Shown here piece after piece: positions 35,761-46,518 of a stretch of 64,000 nucleotides of DNA (position 1 is its first letter; each line of letters begins with the position of its first letter). Under the pieces are notes generated by a model. It had not been told where the DNA came from and ran no database searches. It was given only the letters and a program-made list of their open reading frames with translations. Origin of the DNA: Dryomyza anilis (Eukaryota > Arthropoda > Insecta > Diptera > Dryomyzidae); NCBI GenBank assembly GCA_951804985.1, contig OX638132.1, positions 19,139,529 through 19,203,528 of the forward strand, in the 5' to 3' direction. A program made the translations under genes and the position numbers.

Positions 35761-37315
35761 TAATAAATTGAATTTTTCTGAAAAATTTCTATTATTTTTT
35801 AATAAATTTTGTTTTTTTTTTGAATTTTCAAAATTTGACTTTTGATAAGCATTCCCTTAAATTGTTTCTGGAAAAATTTATAGAACAAATATATAATTCA
35901 CTTGTAAAAGACTGTGAAATTATAAATCGTTTCTTAATGCACAACATTTATAATTATTATATTTTTTGTAAATTCAATTTTGTTTATAGTTAATTACAAG
36001 AACTGTCTAAATATTATATGACTAAGCTCAAAGATATTGAAATGACAAATCAGTTCATTCAGACAATAATTAGTTTTAAATTAAATTTTTAATGCGCAGC
36101 TCTGTTGACAGTCATTATAGTAATGACAACATTTTTTTTTGTAAAATGGTAAAAAAAAAAATTAAAAATCAAATCTATTCGTTCCAAACGATGAGCAGTC
36201 TAATAGTTTGCAGCACATACGTACAATAATTAGTTGCGTGTATTTTAGATATATTTTTTACAAATACTATATTTTCATGATTTTGTTTTTATTTCTTTTT
36301 TTTGAAACTAAAATGTAAAATTGTTCTTGCATAATAACTAATTCCAAATACATGGAATTAGTATAAAATAAAATAAAATTTTATTTTTTACGCAATAATT
36401 CTTATTTATTTAATGCGACGACACACACGTCGATAGTAGTTCCATATTTTTAATGATGGAATTCGGACAACATGACTGACTTGGATGGTTTTCAATTTCG
36501 CTGCGCACGTACCAAAACCGATGCCAAAACAAATGCGAATGATCTAAAAGTCAATGGAATTTTAAATTTCTATATTGTTTTTCACTTATAATCCATTTAG
36601 GGTTTCAGTGAGAGTTTAGAATGAGGTATGCATTTGTTTTAAATAAAAGAAATTGTGAACCTAATTATTTTAGTATGTAATAAAATAATTAAATAAAAAA
36701 ACTACAGTTTCCTCATAATAAAGAAATAGCTTTAAGGATAAAGTTTCTTTATAAAAAAGAAATGTTTCCTTATTTTAAGGAAACAAACTTATTATTATTT
36801 TAAAGCTGTATAAATGTTATATAATAACACAATTTTAAACTTGTTTAAGCTTTTTCAGAAGATTTATTAATTAAATTATGAAAAACATGATTGTTATTTT
36901 TTTTTTACAAACGATTTCACACGTACGTTTGTCATATTTCAGGTTTGTTTTTATTAAATAGAATCTCTGAATACTAAATAGAAATAAAACCCAAAAATAA
37001 ATTATTATCCAATAGATATTTATTTGAATACAAAGAAATAGTTTGTTTAAATTAAACATAACAACACAAACAGGAATTCATTTGTCTAACTAATATATGG
37101 AAAGATATGAAATGAAATAAAAACCAATATTCTATTCTTGCAAGCACGTCTCAAATTGAGAATTCTTCAGCACTGTCTGATTATATAATAGACTAATAAC
37201 ATTATACATGAGATCGGCTGACTTGTGCGGAGAGACAGTTCATGTAATCACGTAAATATGGAATGCAGACATTATTTGTAAATGCAGTCGGTGTGGATAA
37301 TCTACAGGTATGGTA
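35761..37315. other. Unassigned AT-rich stretch
   Basis: No gene was recognised. Near 36700-36785 'gtttcctt' and 'aaggaaac' form a small inverted cluster. Confidence 0.4.
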
Positions 37316-37497
37316 CACCCAGAAATAAATACTATATAAATAATAGTTTTTTACTATTAAAAATATTCTATAGGATAAATTATTATTTTAATCGGAAAAT
37401 ACCATTAAATACTAGAAAATACCATGACATTGCCATTGAGTTTATATGAACATTTTTATTTTTGGTATACTATTAAATCAATAATTGTCCTATTGAC
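37316..37497. mobile_element. MITE family A, copy 5, right end lost
   Basis: CACCCAGAAATAAATAC begins after TA (37314-37315). It stays collinear with the other copies up to 'tgtcctattgac', after which the sequence differs. The final 40 or so bases are missing. Confidence 0.88.
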
Positions 37498-37559
37498 ATT
37501 TGCGTTTTTTTCACATTTTTGAGTGTATCAAGTGTATACTGTGCCAAAATCGTGTGTGG

Positions 37560-37689
37560 TTTTGTTGAATATTTCCAAAACCAAAAGCGCGAATTCGAAA
37601 AATTGAAAATTTTGTCATACCAAAACGACGATTCTTTTCGTTTTTTGCCATAACTTGTTATTGGTATAAGATAAAATAGTGGTATAAAG
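37560..37689. repeat. Left part of an alternating inverted-repeat cluster
   Basis: 'gaaaattttgtcataccaaa', 'gattcttttcgt' and 'ttattggtataagataaaat' are repeated in both orientations up to 39560. The hAT-like element at 37690 inserted in this cluster. Confidence 0.7.
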
Positions 37690-38848
37690 TAGAGATGGGC
37701 ATGTGAATCACGCGTGATTGTGATTGAATCCTAATTTTGCTCACGTGATTGTGATTGAGTGTGAGTAGACCAAGAAATACCGTGAGTGAGTGTGCGTGAG
37801 TACAATTTTTTCGTGAGTGAGTGTGCGTGAGTCGAATATTTCATAAAATAAAAAATCTCAGTTTTATTTTTTTGCGATTTTGTATATTTTTGCTGAACTA
37901 CAGAACAAGGCTCAGAACTCAGAAGGCTTCGGAGAGGCGACTGCCCACATTTCAGAACTATAAACAAATCCTTTCTAACGACAGCCATATACCCACCCCT
38001 TCTTCAACTCAGAATAAATAGCAAGGTTTCAGTCAACAATTGATCTAACCCCTGCCAACCGGCCGTACTTAGTATGGACTAGTCAATTTTTGTGGGGTCA
38101 TGTCAATAGTTTTTGCTTGGTTTCATACGACCGTTCATGGTAATGGACATAGAACGCATTTTTTTAGATATACTCGTTTTTGTAAAAAGTTAAATTTTTC
38201 AATTTCAACTATACATGATAACTCTGTATTGACTTCCTTTTGTTTATTAAGTTTAGTTTGTTCCAGAGGTTCATGTGGGGTCCAATTTTTATTCGAGTTA
38301 TAAATGTAGTAACCAAAAAAATCGCTTCAAAAAAAGTTGTTCACAAAGTCAATTCATCCCTGGTAAATTCTACCCCGGACTATTCTTTTATTGATAATTT
38401 TTTTTCCAGAGATAATTTTTCCAGGGACAATTCTCAAAGATTTTACACGAATTCTTAGCCGGAGAATTATTTTTCGAGGCAATTTTTTGGTTTTTATATG
38501 AACAGCATATCGAAGGTCTTTCACATTTCCATCTCCGTTAAAAATTAAGATATATTTTATCAAACTCCCTAACATCATATTATCATTATTGCGTTTTAAA
38601 GATGTGGGTTTGATTAGAGGTGTCACGCTCGGTACTCCAATCTCACCAACATATACAAATGAAATATGTATTTTTATGCATTCTGAAAAAAAAACACGTG
38701 ATTCAGCGTGAATCACGCGTGATCACGCGTGATTGTGATTGAATCCTAATTTTACTCACGTGACTGTGAGTGAGTGTGCGTGATTAGAAAAATTCTTTCG
38801 TGAGCGTGAGTGAGTGTGAGTCAAAACTCACTCACGTGCCCATCTCTA
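37690..38848. mobile_element. Non-autonomous hAT element, 1159 bp
   Basis: The ends are TAGAGATGGGCATGTGA and, inverted, TAGAGATGGGCACGTGA. They are flanked by an exact 8-bp duplication GTATAAAG at 37682-37689 and 38849-38856. Subterminal DNA on both sides is packed with GTGAGTGAGTGTGCGTGAG-type repeats, as known for transposase-binding regions of hAT elements. A block starting 'cacgcgtgattgtgattg' occurs in direct orientation near both ends. Short open frames inside have no transposase similarity, so it depends on a partner element. Confidence 0.92.
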
Positions 38849-38856
38849 GTATAAAG

Positions 38857-39560
38857 GCATTAATTGTTTGTTTTTAAAGCACCTATCGATTATCATCATT
38901 ATTTTAAATTTTAAATTTTTATTTTTTAATTTTTATCATTTACAAGAAAAATTACACAACAATTATATCTTGTACCAATAAAGAGTTATAGCAAAAAAAC
39001 GTAGAATTTGAGAAAATTGAAAATCTTGTCATGCCAAAAGGGCGAATCTTTTCGTTTGTATGCTATAACTCTTTATTGGTGCAAAATAAAATAGTGATGT
39101 TGAGGCATTAATTAATTATTTGTTTTTATTGACAAATATGTTGCCAAACATTTTTCTGGTAAATAACAAATGACATATTATTGTTTGGCAAAATATTTTT
39201 AAATAATGATGCCTATCGATAGATGCTTTGATAACAAACAATAAATGCCTTTACATCACTATTTTATCTTGCACCAATAAAGAGTTATAACAAAAAAAAA
39301 AACGAAAAGATTCGCCCTTTTTGCATGACAAGATTTTCAATTTTTCCAATTTCTACGTTTTTTTTTGCTATAACTCTTTATTGGTGCAAGATAAAATATT
39401 GGTGTAAAGGTATTGTTTGTTTTTAAAGCACCTATCGATCATTATTTAATTAATTTGCCAAACATTTTTCCTGCAAAAAACCAATGGGAAATTAATGTTT
39501 GGCAATATATTTTTAAATAATGATGCCAATCGATAGGTGCTTTAGTTATAGCATAAAAAA
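38857..39560. repeat. Alternating inverted-repeat cluster
   Basis: At least three blocks alternate in orientation: 'agcacctatcgat', 'ttgccaaacatttttc' with its inverse 'tgtttggcaa', 'gattcgccctttttgcatga', and 'aactctttattggtgcaaga'. Adjacent blocks can pair, for example 39130-39190. It looks like several copies of one foldback element joined together. It is non-coding. Confidence 0.7.
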
Positions 39561-40848
39561 AACAAAAATATAGACCTTTTGGTCACGCCTAGCAAAATCC
39601 GTATTTATATTTCAGTAAGTTGTCCAAATCCAAAGATATTTTATATAGATTATAACTTTAAAAATTGATTTCGCAATATTTTTAAAAATGCACATTCGCC
39701 CCTTTGACTGACAGTGACGATGTAATATTGAATTTATTTTAATTTATTTGAATACTTGTTAAAACCAGACCAATTATATATATATTGTATGTTCGATCCT
39801 GATTAACCAAATTAATTTTTAATTTTATATTTTAATTCATAACTGGACAAACATACAAAAAATTGTTTGCGTTTTTCAAATTCCTAATGTATAAAAGGCA
39901 GGCATGTAAGTTGGACATGTTTTTAAGTTAAATACCACACGATAAATAACCACTTTCCGTAATGGGTAATCAATTTTAACTCATTTTGTTATTATTAAAC
40001 GCGATTGAAATGCGAATATATCTGCTAAATTATATGTTAAATTGTTTTAAGTAATATAATTTCCTGACGATTTTCAGTTAAATTGATGATAATAGCACGT
40101 ATGTGCTTTAAGTTCATTTGAAATTAAATATTAAAATACTATTAAATTAATAAAACGTTTAAGCAAGTGGTTCGTTTCATAAACATTACAAACATGCGCC
40201 GATAATAAATAACGAGTTATAGTTATTTTAATTAGTGAGCGTTATAATTATTGGTATATTTATATATTGTGAAAATCTATATATACTATGAGGTATTATT
40301 ATATAAAATATGTTAATAAATCTGTTAACGATATCAAGTTAAAATTACTATAAATAAATTATTAAAAAATATACCTTTATGGACGTTAAATCGACATGCA
40401 TCATCCAAATTATTCCTGTAAAAAAAGATAAAATTCATTAAAAAATAAATACTTCAATTTGACTTAATTCTCAGTCAACAAAAATAAAAATATCTTAAAT
40501 AACCCCCACTGCGAAGATTTTACAGACAAATGAAACTTTGTACTTTCTCTCACAGTGATTATTTTTAGAAACTATTTTTATGATTATATTTAATAAATCA
40601 TATACCGTCGAAGCAGAGGTAAATCATATCAACTGCATTTTTATACAGTTCAAAATTGATTTTAAAAAATTCAAAATTTCATTTGTAGATAATATTTTGT
40701 TGAATGGCATTTCAACTTTATTAATTTATTTACAAATCCTTAAATTATTAAATTTAAACTTACAAAAAAGCTTTTTAAACCAAAGTATTTGAGTCATTTT
40801 ACATCTATACCCTGCTATATTGTTCAGAAGTAGTTTTTAAAGCAGTAT
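39561..40848. other. Unassigned AT-rich stretch
   Basis: No gene, array or element was recognised. Confidence 0.4.
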
Positions 40849-41156
40849 GTTCTGGTATAGTATAGTTTGGCGCTACAGTCCTATAAGAACTTAGGTCGAG
40901 CTCTCTCGCCATTTTGAGCTGTGTGTGTTATATTTGTACTCAAAGTGGTGGGACCTACAGTTTAATGCTGTATCCGAACGAATGTTTTACTCTCGTAGGT
41001 TTTCCATTTACTGCTGAGAGGTAGAGCAGTATAGAAAAAATGTTTTCTAAGAAAAAATCTTATTAGCCCCTTTCCAGGCTTAAACCTGGGACCTTTCGGA
41101 TCGCAGTCCAACGCACTAACTTTGAGCTACCGACGCTACGCTACGTTCTGGTATAG
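40849..41156 (-). mobile_element. tRNA-headed SINE with 12-bp target duplication
   Basis: The direct repeat GTTCTGGTATAG at 40849-40860 and 41145-41156 bounds a 284-bp insert. On the - strand the insert begins with a tRNA-like head. TAGCTCAAAGTTAGTGCG resembles an A box, GGACTGCGATCC an anticodon stem and loop, and CCAGGTTTAAGCCTGG a T arm and B box. A non-tRNA body of about 200 bp follows. Structure, length and a long target duplication fit a SINE mobilised by a LINE. The anticodon loop has 6 bases, so it is not a working tRNA. Confidence 0.85.
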
Positions 41157-41589
41157 GTTCATTTATAATCAACTTTTATTCCTATTAGGTCATTTAGAAG
41201 CAGCGGAATAAGATCTTACTGCTGAACAAATAATACTTTATTAATTCGTTGTACTAAATTGAATCCATAAAGATTATCCTCTTACTTTTTTTTCAATTTA
41301 ATACTGAGATATATTATTAAATCACAACGCCACATTATAATTCAAATGGTTTAGGATAACCAGGGATTAAACCCATAACCAATATTCGTTTAAAACCGTT
41401 TCATTTTTAAAACGGAACTAAACGATATCGTTATTTGGCGATATTTGTATAACGATATCAGAAATAAACCAATATCAAAAAACTAACATAAACTATTTCT
41501 GTTTTATACCAGTTTTTAAATTTGATTGAAATACAAACAGGAAAAAAAAGATTTTAAGCACAATTTGATGTATTAATCTATATTATCTA

Positions 41590-42010
41590 CACTGAGAGTG
41601 AAATGGTATATTCAGTTTGGTACGCCGTTTGTAACTCTAAGAAGGAAACATATCCAGTATGGAAAAGTGAAGAATATCAGCATGACCTCATGAGTAATGC
41701 CCGTCTGTTCGTATGTCGGTATGTATGTCTGTTCAAATCGCGATTACCGAAAAACTAGCTAGATCAATAAAATTCATTACGCTGTCTGAATAATGATCGG
41801 TCAATTTATGACTTGTGAACCAACCACTTAATACCTCATATAAATTTACATCTACAGATCAATTTTACTTTGTAACGGCTGTTTTAACTTTTTTGAACTT
41901 TTTCGGTCAAATATATATTGACTTTATACTTAAATACAAAAAAAGTAATGTTTTTCGGCAAACCAACCGACCGACCGAAATGGGTATACCTACCCATTTG
42001 TACACTCAAA
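41590..42010 (+). repeat. Family H, + orientation copy
   Basis: 'ctacactgagagtgaaatgg', 'tatattcagtttggtacgcc', 'tatggaaaagtgaagaatat' and a GTCTGTTCGTATGTCGG block match 45655-46140 in order, with many substitutions. It is non-coding. Confidence 0.75.
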
Positions 42011-42835
42011 GAACGAATCAGTTTGCCAACCGATTTAATAAGTTCTGTCAACATTCGCCTGATTCAGTTGTTGCAACACCGCATATCAGTTCACACAACT
42101 AATGAATACAATTGACACAACCAATTTGTTTAGTTGTGGTAGCCAATTTTATTTTAAGAAATCGGCCATTTTACCTAACCCTAGCGCTCCAGTCAGCATC
42201 ACAACAGCGTTCCCGAGATCGGAAATGGCCGATGACTTGTTGTGCTGCTGACTTCGTGTTTGCAACACTTTGGAGCGCTAGGGCTGCATATATAAATACA
42301 ACATATAGAAATACAATAGTAAGTACTCTGTAGAATAGTATGTCTCTTGTTGAAGAAAGTGTATTAGGGCATGAAAAAACTGAACAGTAAACGCGAACAA
42401 GTCTTAAAACAATTCCAAATATTGTTTACATGTGGCACGCGCTGTCCGTAGCACACAAAAAAAGAGTGCAAAATCTGAAGCGTGTGCGAGTGATGTTGTC
42501 CTGCTTTGGCTATACAAGACAACTGATTTCGCAGTTGAATCAAATAAATATTGGTTACTACAACCTATTATAACTGTCTATCTGTTAAATCAACTAAATA
42601 TTGGTTATGTCTCATTTTGAATTTAGTTGCCGTAGCAATGGAAATAAAAAAGTTGAAAATTGATAAAAAGTTTGTTTCCCCAATCAATGTTGCAGTTGCT
42701 TCAACTAATAGTTGGTTACGCTTCATACTATTGTTTACCATAAATGAATTTCAGTTGAGGCTGACTACATTTGGTAGATGTAAATGAATATTCGATGAAA
42801 CAACTGAACGCCAAGCTAATATTTTTTGTGTGTAC
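42000..42835. repeat. Diverged family B-like material
   Basis: Motifs such as 'gtttgccaaccgatttaat', 'caactaatgaatacaattga' and 'caactaaatattggttatg' recur, and the right end 'attttttgtgtgta' is TA-element-like. Copies are too diverged to place termini. It includes the palindromic element at 42179-42283. Confidence 0.4.
42179..42283. mobile_element. Small palindromic element, 105 bp
   Basis: CCCTAGCGCTCCA and TGGAGCGCTAGGG are exact inverted ends. The adjacent 'agtcagcatcacaac' and 'gttgtgctgctgact' extend the pairing. No target duplication is clear. It is too short to code. Confidence 0.65.
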
Positions 42836-43835
42836 ATATGGGTATCAAATAAAAGGAAATTCTTCAGCGATTGCAAGTTTGTAGTTCTTTTCAGGATTCG
42901 AATGACATATGCACCACTTTAAATAGTAACCATCCACATTATCACATATGTGTAGGCAACAACATCACAACAACAATCACAATTTCCCTACTTCAAAATT
43001 TCCCATGTGACCTAACTTACCTTACTGGGTTTTATTAAAATAGGTAATAGGTAATGAGTAAAAAAAAAATCCAAATTTTTGTACCGAAAACTGTGAATAT
43101 TGAATTATAAAACTTTCCTTGAAGGTAGCGTCACAGATATTTGATAGTTGTCAATTTCGATAGTTTTCAATATTGTATTTCGTACAGACTGAGGCTCATG
43201 TTGAACCAAGTAAAACCGGAGAACTGAAGCAACGAGTATCGATAAACTAACGTCATTCTCATCCACAACATCGACATCATCATGTGGAACAAACGATCTT
43301 CATTTTATTATTTTATTATCATGTCAGTCGCACATGTGACTGTTGGATGTACCACAACAAGAACAACAAGAATTGTTGTAGATCGAGTTCTCGTTGCGGT
43401 TTCTATGCTATGATACTAATAATGTTGAGGTTGTTTAGAAAATCAATGTAAAGAGGAAATACATAAATATATATACCTACTATGTGTTACTCATAGTTCG
43501 GAAAGATTTAACAAAAATTGTTCTTCATTGTTATGTTGTTGTTGTTGTAGAATTTGTAAGTGGGTTTGTCGTTAATTGCCCCCCATGAATGGAGGTTAGC
43601 GCAATAGAGCAACTTGATCTTGTGATGGTTCAGCAAAGTGTCGAGTGTACTGAAGTGGAAGTTGAAGTGTCAACCGTACGTGTTGGCAAAACTGAACAAA
43701 ACCAGCACTTGAGACATTTTTTTTTCTTTTTTGGCCACACCAGGCTAATTAAACAAAATAGAAACCTACCAAATATTGCCTGCAGTGTAAAGTGAAATTC
43801 CATGTAAATCAAGAGATTAGTGCAAATAAATGGGA
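42836..43835. other. Unassigned stretch with a donor-like site
   Basis: The segment 43150-43420 is less AT-rich with CAACAAGAACAACAAG. At 43550-43560 'tagaatttgtaagtggg' contains a strong GTAAGT donor after a TGTTGTTGTTG run. It may be a non-coding exon on the + strand; no coding frame supports it. Confidence 0.3.
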
Positions 43836-44057
43836 CACCCAGAAAAAAATACTATATAAATAATAGTTTTTTACTATTAAAAATATTCAATAGGATAAAT
43901 TATTATTTTAATCGGAAAATACCATTAAATACTAGAAAATAACATGACATTGCGCCATTGAGTTTATATGAAAATTTAAATTTTTTGTATACTATTAAAT
44001 CAATAATTGTCCTATTGACCAATTTTAATGGGATTTGAGGGAATTTTTTTCTGGGTG
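43836..44057. mobile_element. MITE family A, copy 6
   Basis: This is a 222-bp copy with CACCCAG and CTGGGTG ends. TA follows at 44058-44059; the left dinucleotide is GA, probably a mutated TA. Same orientation as the other five copies. Confidence 0.92.
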
Positions 44058-44059
44058 TA

Positions 44060-44887
44060 TACTGCTAATTGTGGGGTATTTAAAAATATTCAAGAAAATA
44101 TAAAATTTAATACCATGCAATAAAATAAAAATATTTGATCTCTTATCAAGGGACGCTGAGTTACTTTAATCAGAGAGAGAGAGAATTAATTTAGTCAGAG
44201 AAAAGCATCTATAAAAAAATGAATTTCGTATGTTATTCAACTGAGTCACAATCACGATATATGTAGATGACAATTCGTCATGTTTTTGCATTTCTGAATC
44301 AAAATTGCATATTATAAGGTTTAATACGAAACACTGTCATTAACAAATCAGGAAGCTATTTTTGTTAAATTATTCATACGACTTTTATTTAAGCAACTGT
44401 TTATTTAGAATGTTATCTGGGAATAATAAGTGTGATAAGCAGACGAATCAAAACCTTTTATAATAGTAGAGATATAGATTATAATATTGTATAGTACAGG
44501 CCATTTTAGAAATTCAATACTTACTCTATTAATAAGGAAAATTGAATTCGAAATAATTTAAATTGTACTTACTTATATAAACAAGCAGGAAACAGTTTCC
44601 TTAAAATAAGTAAAAACATGAGAATACCTACAACTGTTTTTGTTTTGTATCTATATTACACCTGTATAACTTTTAAAGAAACAAAATTCTAAAAAATAAG
44701 CAACAAACCAAAGTTGGTATATTACATACCTGAACTTAAGTTATATTAATTTTAAAATGCGAGCAGATAGTTGAGAAACATAGCTCTCAAAGACGAACCT
44801 ACAATGAAGATAACACGATGACGAAACGCGTGTAAAAGCACAGGAACAACAACGGATGCAGCAAGCCGGAAGTCTAAACAGAAAAAA
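44060..44887. other. Unassigned AT-rich stretch
   Basis: No gene, array or element end was recognised. A GAGAGAGAG run lies near 44175. Confidence 0.4.
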
Positions 44888-45163
44888 TAATCAATCCAGC
44901 AATGAAATTCACTAATTAAATGAAAACATTTGCTATTATTCGTTATATAAACAATTGCGTTGGCTAATATGAATATTTGTATGTCAATGCAGCAAATAAT
45001 TTAGTCGGCGCAGTTTTAGCAAATATAATTGCTGAAACTGCACCGAATAATAAATTTGCTGCATTGACGTACATATATTCATATTAGCAAACGGAATTTC
45101 TGATTTAACGAATAAAAGGAAATGTTTTCATTAAATTAGTGAATTTCATTGCTGGATTGATTA
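44888..45163. repeat. Foldback element with about 120-bp arms
   Basis: The left arm starts TAATCAATCCAGCAATG and the right arm ends with its exact inverse. Pairing continues through 'gaaattcactaatt', 'atgaaaacattt', 'gctaatatgaata' and 'gcagcaaat' to a small central loop near 45010-45030. It is non-coding. Confidence 0.85.
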
Positions 45164-45208
45164 ATGAATACAATTAATGTCGGTGAGGTTCCTCTTCTCA
45201 AAAATAAA

Positions 45209-45547
45209 GAGTTTTTCAACAGGGACGCTACAAAACTAGAGCGACAGGGACAGCAAACGACGCCATATTTCTTGCCGCTCTTTTGACATTTCTCTTCAGT
45301 AAGTTTTGCCATTTCATGATGGAAAAATATACGAATTCGAATTTCGGTATTCAATTTTAATAATTTCGACTCGTTGTTGGCTCGTATATCTTTCCATCAT
45401 GAAATGGCAAACCTTACTGAAAAGAAATGTCAAAAGAGCGGCAAGAAATATGGCGTCGTTTGCTGTCGCTGTCACTCTACTTTTGTAGCGTCCCTGTTGA
45501 AAAACCCTTGAAAAAAACTTTTGTAGCGCTCTTATTAGAAAACCCTT
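45209..45547. mobile_element. Foldback family F, copy 2
   Basis: Two arms of about 120 bp ('aacagggacgctacaaaa', 'cgccatatttcttgccgctc' and inverses) enclose a loop of about 75 bp ('aattcgaatttcggtattca'). The right end 'cttattagaaaaccctt' is followed by TA. The outermost left part seen at 63729 is shortened here. No coding capacity. Confidence 0.88.
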
Positions 45548-45652
45548 TATGTAAAGTGTCTTAATGAATCCAAATCGTACATATATAACACTAGCTGAAC
45601 CCGTGCAAAGATTTTGTGAATGAAAGTATATGGAGTGATTTCATTAATATAA

Positions 45653-46250
45653 AGAACATTTTTATACCCTACACTAAGAGTGAAAGGGTATATTCAGTTT
45701 GGTACGCCGTTTGTAACACCGAGAAGGAAGCATCTCCGGTATGGAAAAGTATATATATTCTTGAGCATGACCTCCTGAGTCGATTTAACGATGACCGTCT
45801 GTCTGTCCCTTTGTCTGTCTGTTCAAATCACAATTACAGAAAAAGTAGAAGAGATAGAACAATGAAACTTTAGATTTAGATTACTTATATATCTAAGCTG
45901 TCTGAACAAAATTGGCATGATCGGTCTATTGTGACCTGAGAACCGACCACTTATGTTCAAATACCTCATATAAAATGAATATCTGCAGATCAATATTACT
46001 GTATACGTGCTTAGGTAAACTGTTTTTGGTCAAATATATATTGACTCATGCTCAAACACATGAAAATAATGTTTTCCGGCGAAACGACTTGTGATTACAA
46101 AAAAAAAAATAGAAATTCGGTACACCTACCCATTTTTTAATATGGGTATCAAATGAATGGAAATTCTTCAGCCACGCCCAGTGATCCAATCCCGCTCACA
46201 TTCCGCGAAACCGAACATACATACATACATACATACATACATACATACTT
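45653..46250 (+). repeat. Family H, best + orientation copy
   Basis: It begins with the hairpin 'ataccctacactaagagtg' then 'aaagggtata', with 'cggtatggaaaagtatatat', 'ttcttgagcatgacc' and a GTCTGTCTGTC run following. It ends near a CATA microsatellite (46215-46247). Upstream at 45592 'ctagctgaacccgtgcaaag' resembles 58379. Confidence 0.75.
46215..46247. repeat. CATA microsatellite, about 8 units
   Basis: An uninterrupted run of the tetramer CATA (or ATAC) is read directly here. Confidence 0.9.
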
Positions 46251-46267
46251 TCATTCACAAATATATA

Positions 46268-46518
46268 GATTTATGAGTTCATTTTCTAAGCGCTCAGAAA
46301 CAATTTTAAATTTGATGCTTTTACGAATCTATTTTATGAGGGCTCCTAAATAACTCCAAAAGATGACGCTTATATGAGTAATATTTAGGAGAGCTCCGAA
46401 AACAGTCTTAAATAAGAAACTTTTATGAGTCTTTCTTTGAGGGCTCATAAAACAATCAAAAATTGTTCTTCTTAATGACTCCAATTTCAGAGAACTCCTA
46501 ATTATCTTAATGGGACAC
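46268..46518. repeat. About 50-bp degenerate tandem array, about 5 copies
   Basis: Units of the type 'ttttatgagtctattttatg' plus 'agggctcctaaataactcc' recur near 46270, 46325, 46372, 46419 and 46471. It starts directly after the family H copy. Confidence 0.7.

Noticed and set aside
37690..38848. A protein gene inside the non-autonomous hAT element
   Set aside because: The longest frames there (120 codons or fewer) show no transposase motifs and no codon structure.
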